Of a stretch of 36,101 bases of DNA, positions 1 through 9,446 are shown in pieces (within the stretch, counting starts at the first letter, position 1; every line of letters starts with the position of its first letter). A program made the position numbers and the translations under genes. A model generated the notes under the pieces. The model was not told the DNA's origin, did no database searches, and worked only from the letters and a program-made list of their open reading frames with translations. The stretch is from Paulinella micropora. Lineage: Eukaryota > Cercozoa > Imbricatea > Euglyphida > Paulinellidae. The DNA lies in the NCBI GenBank assembly GCA_019918135.1, contig WBZZ01001413.1, positions 57,501 to 93,601 on the forward strand, written 5' to 3'.

Positions 1-660
1 ATGTATGTATGTATGTATGTATATACGTATGTATGTACGTATGTATGTGTGTATGTATGTATGTATGTATGTACATATGTATGTATGTATGTATGTACAC
101 ATGTATGTACGCTTCAGTTACTTTCTTTTATTATGGTTACAGGGTAGCTTTGAAAACCCTCTAGATTGAGATCTGGGTTTTCTACATATGTACATATGTA
201 TGTATGTATGTACATATGTATGTATGTATGTATGTATGTATTTATGCATGTATGTATGTATGTATGTATGTGTATGTATGTATGTATGTGTGTATGTATG
301 TATGTATGTATGTATGTATGTAGTATGTAGTATGTATGTATGTATGTATGTATGTATGTATGTATGTATGTATGTATATACGTACGTACGTACGTAACGT
401 ACGTACGTAACGTACGTACGGTACGTATGTACGTATGTATGTATTTATGTTAAAATGTATGTATGTATGTATGTATGTATGAATGTATGTATGTATGTAT
501 GTATGTATGTATGTATGTATGTTTTAAGATGAAGAGACTTAACGTACGTAACGTACGTACGGTACGTATGTACGTATGTACGTATGTATGTATGTATGTA
601 TGTATGTATGTTAAAATGTATGTATGTATGTATGTATGTATGTATGTTTTAAGATGAAGA
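1..660. repeat. (ATGT)n microsatellite with ACGT-rich inserts
   Basis: Long tetranucleotide array of ATGT/TATG, interrupted by about 75 bp of ordinary sequence at 112-186. It contains ACGTACGTAACGTACG blocks at about 378-425 and 541-570. A compound block (ACGT stretch, TTAAAATG, ATGT run, TTTTAAGATGAAGAGACT) occurs twice, with corresponding marks 125-161 bp apart, so part of the array arose by duplication of a larger unit. Open frames here encode only MYVC repeats and are not genes. Confidence 0.95.
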
Positions 661-1389
661 GACTCACATAGTCCTTCCGCCCTCTACGAGAACAACACTC
701 ACAGCTTACGCTCTCAAGTTGTGCACATGTGACATATGAATTACCTGTATATTGGGACCTGGCGTGAAATTTTTGCGCGAGAATTTCGAAAATTGGATAG
801 AACGTATGTGGGGTGGGTAGGTGTGTAAATGTAAAGGCGAAGCAAAAAAATAGAAGTGAAGGACTAAATTCCCGCTAATCCAGAACAAAAATTCGCACAC
901 GTGTTTCTGCCCCTACCCCTTTCTTATGCTCGCCATCAGCATTTTCAGGCTTCTGCCCATACAAGGTTCCATACCTCATCCCTTCCACAATACCTCAACT
1001 ACTTATTTTTCCCCCAAAATTTTCTAGTTCCTACACTTGACTTTTGTCCAACTGTTGCTTTCCACAACTCTTACATCCACTCCACAACCCATGCCTCACA
1101 TGTCCCTCTAGATTTTGCACTCATGAGGTGGCTGTATTGTCTGGTGTGTGCTTTATGGTTCCATGTTCGGTTCCCGATGTTCTGCTTTCGTATGCATCCA
1201 CTTGACAATATGGTCATTTCAATTTTAAAAGGTCTGCGGGGATTGATTACCTTTTTGTTGGTGTCGGAAGAAAGGGTGGAAAAACAGGTGGAAAAATGTG
1301 AAAGGTGGCACTACGATCGAAAAAAATATGGGCAGGTGTTGTAAGGGCAAGTGTTTGCGATATGTAGAAAACTGTAGAGATCATAAAAA
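661..1389. other. Stretch without a supportable gene
   Basis: Unique-looking AT-rich sequence between two ATGT arrays. An open frame of about 147 codons (901-1344) has no recognisable domain and no supporting context. I see no RNA gene or repeat. Confidence 0.6.
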
Positions 1390-1817
1390 TGTATGCTGTA
1401 TGTATGTATGTATGTATGTATGTATGTATGTATGTATGTATGTATGTTTGCATGTATGTATGTATGTATGTATGTATGCATGTATGTATGTATGTATGTA
1501 TGTATGTATATATGATAATGTATTTATGTATGTATGTATGTACGTACGGTACGTACGTACGCACGTACGCGTGTATGTATGTATGTATGTATGTGTATGT
1601 ATGTATGTATGTATGTATGTATGTATGTATGTATGTATGTATGTATGTGTGTGTATGCATGCAATGTATGTATGTATGTTTGTAAGTATGTATGTATGTA
1701 TGTATGTATGTATGTATGTATGTATGTATGTAGTATGTATGCATGTATGTTTGTATGCATGCATGCATGTATGTATGTATGTATGTATGTATGTATGTAT
1801 GTATGTATGTATGTATG
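1390..1817. repeat. Second (ATGT)n microsatellite
   Basis: About 430 bp of TATG/ATGT repeats, with an ACGTACGGTACGTACG-type block at about 1540-1572 like those of the first array, and scattered ATGC and GTGT variants. Both strands are open (MYVC on plus, HTYI on minus) purely because of the repeat. Confidence 0.95.
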
Positions 1818-2406
1818 ATCATTTAGTGACACGGTGGCGCGGCTCGTTCCGGGCGGGAGTCATTCATTTATTATGATATTCAACACTATTAGTGGAGACG
1901 GTTTGATTGAATGGCGGTTTGATTGAGTAAGTCTTCAAAAGAGAGATGCTCACGGCTGCTCAAGTGGCTTGTGTTTCCGTTTTATTTCCACGGAACGACT
2001 TTCAATAATTTAAGAGCGCTTGCTTTTCGTAGAGCTGAAAAGGAAGCAGGTAAGAAGGCGAACATAAGTAAAAACAGGGGCGAACAAAGGGAGAAAACAG
2101 CAGACTACAGAGAGACAAGCCTGTGGGCAGGTGAAATAAAGAAAGGTAAAAATGAAAGGAGAAAGGGGTTTGAACAGAAGAAAGGGAAGTGGAGGAAAAG
2201 TAACAAAGGGAACGAAGACAAGGAATGGGGAAGAGAGGAACAATGAGAAGAAAAGGCATGTCCTCCTGCTTACAACGGCAGTCAAGTTGGACTCGGACTC
2301 GATGCCGCCCGCAGCTCCAAGCCATGGAGTTCTTTATTAAGAGATCGGTAAGCGTTTTGTAGCACTGAGTTTGTGGATTTTCAAGTCAGTCGCGAGTCTG
2401 AGAAAA
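1818..2406. other. Gene-free stretch, purine-rich in the middle
   Basis: No gene recognised. About 2035-2250 is strongly purine-rich on the plus strand (AGAAAGG, GGAAG runs), which gives charged low-complexity open frames. A short direct repeat CGGTTTGATTGA occurs twice near 1900-1927. Confidence 0.55.
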
Positions 2407-2565
2407 ACTTCCATTTTACTCACTTATTTCCTACAAGTGGCAAGTATTGTATTATGGTGTATATATATATATCATAGTATATATATATATAATGCAAACA
2501 CTTTTGATAATACAATACTTGCCACTTGTAGGAATAAGTGGGAAGCGTAAGAGTAAAATGGAAGT
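2407..2565. repeat. Foldback (inverted-repeat) sequence with AT core
   Basis: The left arm 2407-2454 and right arm 2508-2565 are reverse complements. A 34-nt stretch (2421-2454) pairs with 2508-2540 with one unpaired base, and the outer ACTTCCATTTTACTC pairs with 2551-2565 after a 10-nt insertion in the right arm. The loop is two (TA)n runs that are themselves nearly palindromic. This is the layout of a foldback or MITE-like element, but I see no clear target duplication at its ends. Confidence 0.75.
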
Positions 2566-3461
2566 GGTATCAAGAGATACAAAAGTAGAAGAAAAAAAAA
2601 TGAAGCGTAAATATATATATATATATAGATATATATATATGTATATATATTGTCATAACTTGAAGGGAAAATCAAGGTTACACAGTAGTGAAGGTAAAAT
2701 GGACTCTGAGGTATGGAACTTGAATTGAGGGAATGAAACAAAAGAGGGAAGCTGAGAAAGAAATCAAAAGTAAAAAGATTGGAAAAGGAAAGTTTTAAAA
2801 CTGAAAGCCCCCCCCCCCCCAAAAAAAAAAAAAAACCTAAACTAAACTAAACTATAAGAAAAGAAGTTTTAGACAGTCAAAAGTTACGTAACGAAACTTA
2901 AAAATAGATGTTAAAACTGAAAGCAGTTAACATAACACTAATAATTCTGTCCGGTACGGTATTCATTCTGATACAATTAAGGAAGTCCGAAACCGTTTGC
3001 AAAGGAGAATATAACGCAGTCAAAATCAGTGAACTTTCATATATAAAAGGTGGCAGCACTGAGTCTCAACGGTTACCGGTATATTACTCTACCAATGTTT
3101 CGATCTGTCAGTTAATATTAGGGGCCCTTACGATGTAAGCTGCTCAGAGGTGCTCTCCGCATGTTTATTACTGATTCGTCTCCCAGGCGTCCCCTGCCAG
3201 TGTCAACTTGTGACTCACTAGACTGTGAGTTTGGATTCAACCCCAAGTGATAAATACACAACGAACTCAGGCTTATTAAAAGTCTCTATGGCTGCAAACA
3301 GCCCTAACTCCTAAGAGTAGGTGAAATACCAGTAAATAGCTGAGAGGTCACTTCGTTTATTTACGTAGATTTCTATAGTGACTGTTTTGCAGACTTGGTT
3401 TGCCGCTGGCAAAATACGATCTTGGTTGAACGTAGATTGTGAGTTGGTATTGGACGACACT
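2566..3461. other. Gene-free stretch with homopolymer tracts
   Basis: Contains (TA)n at about 2611-2650, a C12 tract followed by an A15 tract at about 2809-2835, and then three CTAAA-type repeats. No open frame here has recognisable coding content. The flank immediately before the gypsy LTR ends in CACT (3458-3461). Confidence 0.55.
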
Positions 3462-3704
3462 TGTAGGCATCACCCCCGGCGCCGGATAGCCGGTAAAAAG
3501 TACCTTTTCCTGGTGACAGGTGCACCAGCTTGTTTTTCAGTATTATTTGTCCGGATTGGACCTGATGCCATTTTATTCCTGGTCTGTTGCCGTTTTCCTT
3601 TTTGGCTTCACTGAGCTAATATAACGAGACATCATTCTCATCTTTTGAGGACTGTGTTTGGTTGTATTACCGACTTTTTACGAGCTATCGTTGGGGGCAT
3701 TACA
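3462..3704 (+). repeat. 5' LTR of the gypsy element
   Basis: Direct copy of 15853-16089, starting TGTA and ending TACA. By eye the only difference is six extra bases (GCGCCG type) near position 3478. Such similarity normally means recent insertion or gene conversion. Confidence 0.95.
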
Positions 3705-4493
3705 TTTGGAGTCCACATCACTAGGGTGATTTCTTTCGGCTTTGCCACACAGGCAACAGAGTGAATTTTCACTGACCTGTCTCACACGGGGACGTCAGAC
3801 GAAAACAAATACTCCAACACAGCTTCCTCAGCATAACTCTTTCACAAAACAAATAATTTGATTGGTCTCAAGCAGGTGTCTCGTACCCTCTAGCCCAATC
3901 CATATCTGTGTGCTCACAAGGAGACATCAGATACAAACTCTCTGTCGTTCTTGCTGTTCTCACACAGAGACCAAGAAGAAGGAGGTGGACAGAAGAGTGA
4001 AGGAACACACACAAAACACAAACAAGCATAGGGACAGGAGCACAACACTCTACCCTTCTAGTTTGTGCATTTATCTGCATTATCTCACACATACGTCAGA
4101 GTATTTTTGCAACTCTCTGATCGTTTTCTAAAGGTAGGTCTGAGAACCTATCCGACCGACTGTCGACTTCTCAAGGAGAGCTTTTCTAGCTTCTCTATTA
4201 CTATCTGTGTGTAGGTCCAAGTGCCTCATACTAGATACAATATAGAAAAGAAGGAGGAGAAAGTAATCTGAGTAAGGAGAACAAGAAATCGGAGAAAGTC
4301 TCAAAGACTATTTTTCTCAAACAAAAACAAACATACAAACAGTGTTTCATAGAGGACAGGGAATCTCAATCTACCCTCTCTATTAGTTTCTCTCTTCACT
4401 AGTCAATCGACTGAAGGAGGAACAGAACACAAACGAACAAAAACAAAACATAGGAGCTGACACTGTCCTCCTGTTAATTACTACTACGACATC
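3705..4493 (+). other. Gypsy leader with candidate primer-binding site
   Basis: A 789-nt untranslated leader between LTR and gag start. A candidate primer-binding site starts with TGG at 3707 (TGGAGTCCACATC), two nucleotides after the LTR. I cannot name the primer tRNA. No gene seen. Confidence 0.6.
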
Positions 4494-4501
4494 ATGTCGA
4501 C
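4494..4501 (+). other. Stranded gag start codon of the gypsy element
   Basis: ATGTCGAC at the end of the leader. Reversing 4502-9446 places the Gag body in frame directly behind this ATG. In the present arrangement the ATG instead runs into antisense RT sequence. This is an inference from reading frames on both sides of both breakpoints. Confidence 0.7.
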
Positions 4502-5389
4502 AGAGACCACAAACGCCGTCAGCCATCTGGACTTTTCCTCCAGTGGTATCTGCCAGAAGCCATTCTTAAGGTCAATGACCGAATAGAATTTTGCATTCCG
4601 CAGTACTCTCCTTCCTTCTTCTAATGTCGGGAGAGGATTTCTCTCTTCCTCCAGCACCTTGTTAACACGAGCATAGTTAACTGTCAGGCGCCATTCTCCT
4701 CCTGGCTTCGGCACTATTCTCGGTTGTGATACTATTGGAGATGTTGATCTCTCAATAAAGTCCTCATTGAGCAGCTGTCTTGCTAGCTCCTCCGCTATCT
4801 TCGCCTCATGTATACTCAAATTCGCCCTTCGTGGTGCCGGTGACGGCTCCGCACCCGGTATTTTGTAAATAACCGCAGTGAAATCTTCAGGCTTGACACC
4901 ACCTGCATGTGGAGGGTCAAAAATTTCCTTGTTCGCCTCTAATTTGGCTTTTAAAAGCTCCTTCTCCTTCTCCGTGCCTACTCCTTCTTCCAATATTTTC
5001 CGCGCCGCCTCTTGAAAATCTTCATCAGACATCTGCTTATGTTGCTTGAGGGGTTCTCTGTCCTCCTCCAAGCCTAAGTCCTCTTCCGAGACATCATCTA
5101 GGCCCGTCTTTTCATACGTGACCGTGTCCGGCTCATCATCTTTACCGAGCTCCACCAGCATGTCAATGAGTCTCGCGTATTGCAAAGGAGCTTTACGGGT
5201 GTAAAAACCATCAAAGCATGTGAATGCTTGCGGTATCAATTTCAACTTGTCGAGGTCTCTGAGCTTCCGCTTGTATGCACTGCTCTGCTCACGAGTTCCC
5301 ATACGACAAGCCACCACTAGCTGTTGCTTGCGAGAGGGTACCGGTATAGGATGATCAATAATATACGGTCCCTTATTTCCTGCGCCCAT
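4502..5389 (-). CDS. pol: Gypsy reverse transcriptase, N-terminal half (cut by inversion)
   Basis: Copies element RNA into DNA. The C-terminal part of this frame holds RT fingers and palm: IEEL-type linker, IERSTSPIVSQPRIVPKPGG, WRLTVNYARVNKV, PLPTLEEG, and the first catalytic aspartate in YSVIDLKNGFWQIPL, then SRWLTAF. The sequence then breaks: after TAFVVS it reads a few meaningless codons and a stop at 4484. The rest of the enzyme, including YIDD, lies on the opposite strand at 9447. The N-terminal 150 residues are an acidic linker with no recognised domain. An ATG at 5389 opens the frame, overlapping the preceding protease frame, which suggests a frameshift junction. Confidence 0.9.
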
Positions 5390-6783
5390 ATCGCCTTCTC
5401 ATTATATGGCAGGATAATAGTATACGGCTTATTATTTTCGAATAAAGTCCGTAAGCATTTCTTCACTTCAGTTAGTGAACGCGGCCACGTCGGCTCGTCA
5501 CCCCAGAAATCAGTAATAAAACTTTTAATAGTTTCTGGTGGAGTATCCGGGATTCGCCCCGTTCTCCTTGGTACAAACGCCTCCCTTTTTTCTTCTCCTA
5601 CTTTCGCATGGAAACAGTATCCGTTAGTAATATGGACATCTGTTCCTACTCCTTCCGCGAATCTCGCCAACGACGGGCTTCTTTGTGCGACACATATAAT
5701 CTCCTCCTTTCGCTTCTCGATTAAGTCATCAATAGACTTTTTGTCCCAATGGCATGTCGGAACTGTGACAGTGCACACTTGGGATTCCCAATTGTCGGTC
5801 CAGGACAGCTCATCCGGTCTTACGACATGGGGGTGAACGTACACCTCAAGTGCTTCATGTGCGATGGCCATCTTTTTGTGATCCGTCGCTAGACTCAGCT
5901 CATAAGCCTCATAAGAGTCAGTAGCGTTGAAGGGATCAATATCGTTCTTTTCTCCTCTTTTTACTCCATATATCACTCGCCGTGCGGCGCAATCAATCAC
6001 AGCCACCATCGTAGTCAATTGGTCATACGATAGTAATATTGACCCGTGGTAACCGGGGACGACATAAAGGTCCATGCGGTATACTCGTGCGGATTTTAAT
6101 TTAAAGGTCAGTGTGATGATTCCCGTGATGACCGTCCGGCTACCCACTCCCTTCAGAGTGCCAGTCGAATTTTTCATATTTCCGTCCACCCAGTCCCGGT
6201 ATCGATTAAAAAACTTCCGGCCGACAATATTAATATTCGCCATCGTATCATTACCAACTTTTAATATTGTCTTCAATGTTTCACAATAAAGTTCCGTATA
6301 ACACAGAGCATCGGGCCTGTGTATATTGACTGCGAGAACAAGAACTTTACGTTCCAAATTTTGGAGTCTTGTCTCTAAGTTTTTCAACTCCTCCTTCTTC
6401 TCCTCCTGCTTCACCTCATTAACATTTTTATTATTCTGCGGTACTGGTGCGTTTACTATGTGAGCGACATTGTCTTGTGGTACTTGAGTACACACATTGT
6501 CTTTTTGCTCGCCATCCGCCGCGATCGTAGACATTGAGTCTGTTCGTGGTTGTTTGCTTGGCCGAGGCGATACGTCTGACATTGGCCTCCTCGCCTCCAT
6601 CGCAAGTCTCGCCTTCCTATTTGCATCAGTTATCATTGGTAACCGTGATGTATGAACGGGTATGAGACTACCTTGGGGCTGCAGTCTCTGTGTACCCACA
6701 CCTTTGTATTCAGATTGAGGAAGCGTTGGCCCATTCTGCACAACAGCATTAGAAAGCACTGTGACTTTAGTGTTAAACTTCAC
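5317..6783 (-). CDS. Gypsy retropepsin-like region of Pol
   Basis: A 488-codon frame following gag in a different frame. After a disordered N-terminal part and a short Lys/Glu/Leu-rich coiled-coil-like stretch (EEKKEELKNLETRLQNLERK), residues about 165-275 match the layout of a gypsy aspartic protease: LKVGNDTMANINIVGRKFFN, then YRMDLYVVPGYHGSILLSYD and VIDCAARRVIYG (usual family patterns are DSGA, then YVLP.YDVILG and ID.....V.F). The catalytic D-[ST]-G-A is replaced by D-T-M-A, so the enzyme may be inactive or divergent. The frame ends in an overlap with the RT frame, about 70 nt. The first codon is not ATG, so it is probably expressed by frameshift from gag, or the frame is broken. Confidence 0.75.
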   Translation of the reverse strand: MKFNTKVTVLSNAVVQNGPTLPQSEYKGVGTQRLQPQGSLIPVHTSRLPMITDANRKARLAMEARRPMSDVSPRPSKQPRTDSMSTIAADGEQKDNVCTQVPQDNVAHIVNAPVPQNNKNVNEVKQEEKKEELKNLETRLQNLERKVLVLAVNIHRPDALCYTELYCETLKTILKVGNDTMANINIVGRKFFNRYRDWVDGNMKNSTGTLKGVGSRTVITGIITLTFKLKSARVYRMDLYVVPGYHGSILLSYDQLTTMVAVIDCAARRVIYGVKRGEKNDIDPFNATDSYEAYELSLATDHKKMAIAHEALEVYVHPHVVRPDELSWTDNWESQVCTVTVPTCHWDKKSIDDLIEKRKEEIICVAQRSPSLARFAEGVGTDVHITNGYCFHAKVGEEKREAFVPRRTGRIPDTPPETIKSFITDFWGDEPTWPRSLTEVKKCLRTLFENNKPYTIILPYNEKAIWAQEIRDRILLIILYRYPLASNS

Positions 6784-6838
6784 AGTCTTCTCCTTCCTCT
6801 TTTCTTCCCCCTCCAGTCATTCCACCACCTCGAAACGA

Positions 6839-9446
6839 TTACCTTGAGTAGTGTCCGGGTGGGATGACGTATCGGTCTCCGAGGCAGTGTTGTAGGCCTG
6901 AGCTCGACCGAAATTCGGGCTGGAGCTTGCCCATGAGCCTCCTCCTCCTCTTGGTGGGGGGGGCTGGAGCTCGAACAGCTCTCCCTCCATAAGGGGTATA
7001 TCCCCGACCTCCTCCTCTTCCTCTCTGAGGGGTTCCTTGCCACCTCGAGGCTCCTCTCCATGTTCCTCCTCCTCGTCCTCCTCCTGCTCCTCCTCCTCGT
7101 CCTCTTTGAGAGGCCTTTAAGTTCTTTTGTCTCTCCCTTTCCTCCTTCTTCTCCTTCATCCTCTTCATGTAGGTAATGATTGCCTCTCGTAACTCCTCAT
7201 CATCACACATATTGGCATACCAACCTTCGTTCGCAGCGGCAATCTGAAGCATGTTGAAAAGGCCCGGTTCCTTGCCTTCCGTCCTGCTCAGAAAATTTGC
7301 CCTAGCTGTTGGGCTCTGTCTATCATGATTGAAAGAGCAGTCTCTGTTCTCCATCTGTGCCGTACACTGCAAGCCCGCGAACCACCTCCAACATGCGGTC
7401 TTCAGGTCTGGCTCTCTCTGTCTCTTCCAACCGGCAACTCTGTTTGTGTACGTGGCTTGTGCGCCAACAGGTACACCGCCTGCCTGTGCCGTATGTGCCT
7501 CCGTGAGCGAGTCCATGTTTGAGCATGCACTCATCACTTCTTGAAACAGTGCTGACGGAGCAACGCTTTGAACCGTATTTTCGAACACGTGTGTCTCGAG
7601 GAAGTTCTTGGACTTCACTGAGCTAAACGTCGAGCATTGTTGTATGAGCTGAGTAAGCTTACTCGGGTTAACTGTGTGTAACGCCGAAAAGAAATAGAGG
7701 ATGATCGACTTGCGGCCATAGAATAGCCCATAGGAGGAAACTACCTCCGTAAGGGTCGCCGCCAGGCCAACAGCACTCCTCAAACTCATCGCCACTGTCT
7801 CAAAGATTTCAAATCCTATGAGAGTACCAGTGCAGAGATGCTGGTATCCATGAGATTGAAAATATGAAATGAGTGTGGCCACCGCCAGTTCACACTGAGC
7901 GTCTAGGCCTGTTGCATTGTTTCTCTTAATCTCCTCCTTCTTTCTCAAAAACTTGTACTGTGTCAGATCAAATCCCTCCGAGACTAGAGATTGGTCAAAA
8001 ACAGTAACAAGGGCCTCGTATTCCTGCGTTTCGTCGCAAGGAAAAGCCTTCATACAGGCATTGATCTCTTTGAGCTTGCTCAAAAGCGAAGCATCAGAGT
8101 CTTTGTCTGAGCTCGTCTTGGCATATAGCATGAGACTTGCCACTCCTCCTTTCTTCCCCTTGAAGGCATTTATGATATTTTGTCTGTCCTTCTTCTCCGT
8201 GTTTGTGACCACCACCGTAGTTGAGCCCGGGGGTGCAGGGGCTGGTGGGGCAGGAGCTGGTGGGGGAAAATATGTCGGAGGGCGCGCCTTTGCACCACTC
8301 ACTTTTGCTTTCATTCTCTCCAGTCTCATCGTCTTCTCGAACTCCTCATTCTCTTTCGCCTTCTTCTTCTCAGATATCACCAGCTTTTGAGCATGAGTGA
8401 TAAAGGCCACCAATTCAGAAGCAGATCTGAGAAAATTATATTTCTCCACATATTGGTCAACACCTGCTTTATTGGCGACCGGTGGTGCGTTACTAAGTGA
8501 TTTAAGGACAGAGTGATCCTTGGTAGGAATCCATCTCTTCCATGCATCCTTATGCAGTAACGCACCCATCAACAGTCTGATCTTGGTCAGAACTCTGTCG
8601 GTCTTCTCTAACTCATCAATCACAGGATGAGTTTCTCCTGCTGCCTTAATGCTTTTTTCCATCTCTGCCTTCCCCTCCTCCAAGGCCTTCATTTCCATCG
8701 TAAAAAAATGAAATATGCCACTCGAGTTTTTCGAACCCAGATTGGTCTTCATTTTTGTTACATCGACTGCCTCCTGACCAGTCACGAGGAATCTGGCTAT
8801 TGCTCTTGGGTGTGTGTACTGGAGGTAACCCTCACATCGTGGGCCGTATGAACGTTCCCAAATCAGGGTTTGAGTGTACACCCCAAAGATAGCATCGAGT
8901 AATTCAAGGTGGGTGTGTGTGTCCCCAAACTTGATATGCTGTATCTTCTTTCTCTTTTCTGGATCAGAGACCAGTTTGCAGAGGAGCTGTGCTGTGTTTG
9001 ATAATAGGATATAGACATCCTTTTTAGCACGACTTTTCTCTCTTCTTTGATCCTGAGGGATCCACACATAGGTATCCTTCTCTCCCCCCATCTTGTTATC
9101 AAACTCTTCTTTAGTGAGGTCATAGTGGTCTTGCACCCACTGTTGTTCCTCCACTGTGATCTCCTCTCCATCACTATGAATCAAGTCGATCATTTTTCGT
9201 CCTCCTCCTCCCGTGTAGGCAGGTGGTAAGGGATTACCATATGCTCCTCCTCCTCCCGTCTCTTTTTGTTCAAATCCTCCTTCATCTTCGTCTCCTCCAT
9301 ATCTTCCTTCATCATCCCAGCCCTCTTCTACTCCTCCTCCTACTCCTTCATCTCCTCTTCTTCCTCCTTCATTCAGTCCTCTTCCTCCTCCTCCTCCTGC
9401 TTCTTCTTCTCTTCTTTGTTCTGCCTCCGAGAATTCACTCACTTCG
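6839..9446 (-). CDS. gag: Gypsy Gag, CCCH-like finger and RGG box (start codon detached)
   Basis: About 869 codons, very long for a gypsy Gag, which packages element RNA into particles. The N-terminus is Gly/Glu-rich (residues about 10-80), followed by a mainly helical region without a motif I recognise and a PPPAPAPPAPAPPG proline stretch in the middle. Near the C-terminus lies a finger, C-x8-C-x8-C-x3-H (CWRWFAGLQC...DCSFNH), resembling CCCH RNA-binding fingers rather than the usual CCHC knuckle. It is followed by a KKEERERQ-type basic segment and an RGG/RGGG-rich tail ending in KRRRR. The frame is open up to the inversion breakpoint. Reading beyond it into 9496 is antisense RT, not Gag. 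The proper start is probably the ATG at 4494. Family assignment comes from position in the element. Confidence 0.85.

Larger units (their letters stand above)
4502..9446 (-). other. Inverted 4.9-kb segment of the gypsy element
   Basis: All gypsy coding sequence in this interval is on the minus strand, while the element's remaining domains (9447-12949) are on the plus strand. The RT N-terminal frame runs to the left edge, ending at TAFVVS, and the next RT block (AVGVEIYQWKVLPMGLKQ) starts at the right edge. Breakpoints at 4501/4502 and 9446/9447 reopen both the gag start frame and the RT frame at once. No long inverted repeat is visible at the breakpoints, only a short TCG identity. An assembly artefact cannot be excluded from sequence alone. 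Confidence 0.85.

Noticed and set aside
188..657. Open frames of MYVCMYVC and HTYIHTYI type in the ATGT arrays
   Set aside because: They follow from a tetranucleotide repeat with no stop in some frames; there is no coding signal.
901..1344. 147-codon open frame
   Set aside because: No domain, no neighbouring gene structure, composition like the surrounding noncoding DNA.
2908..3138. 76-codon frame with a hydrophobic N-terminus resembling a signal anchor
   Set aside because: Short, isolated, and AT-rich sequence often gives hydrophobic frames; no support.
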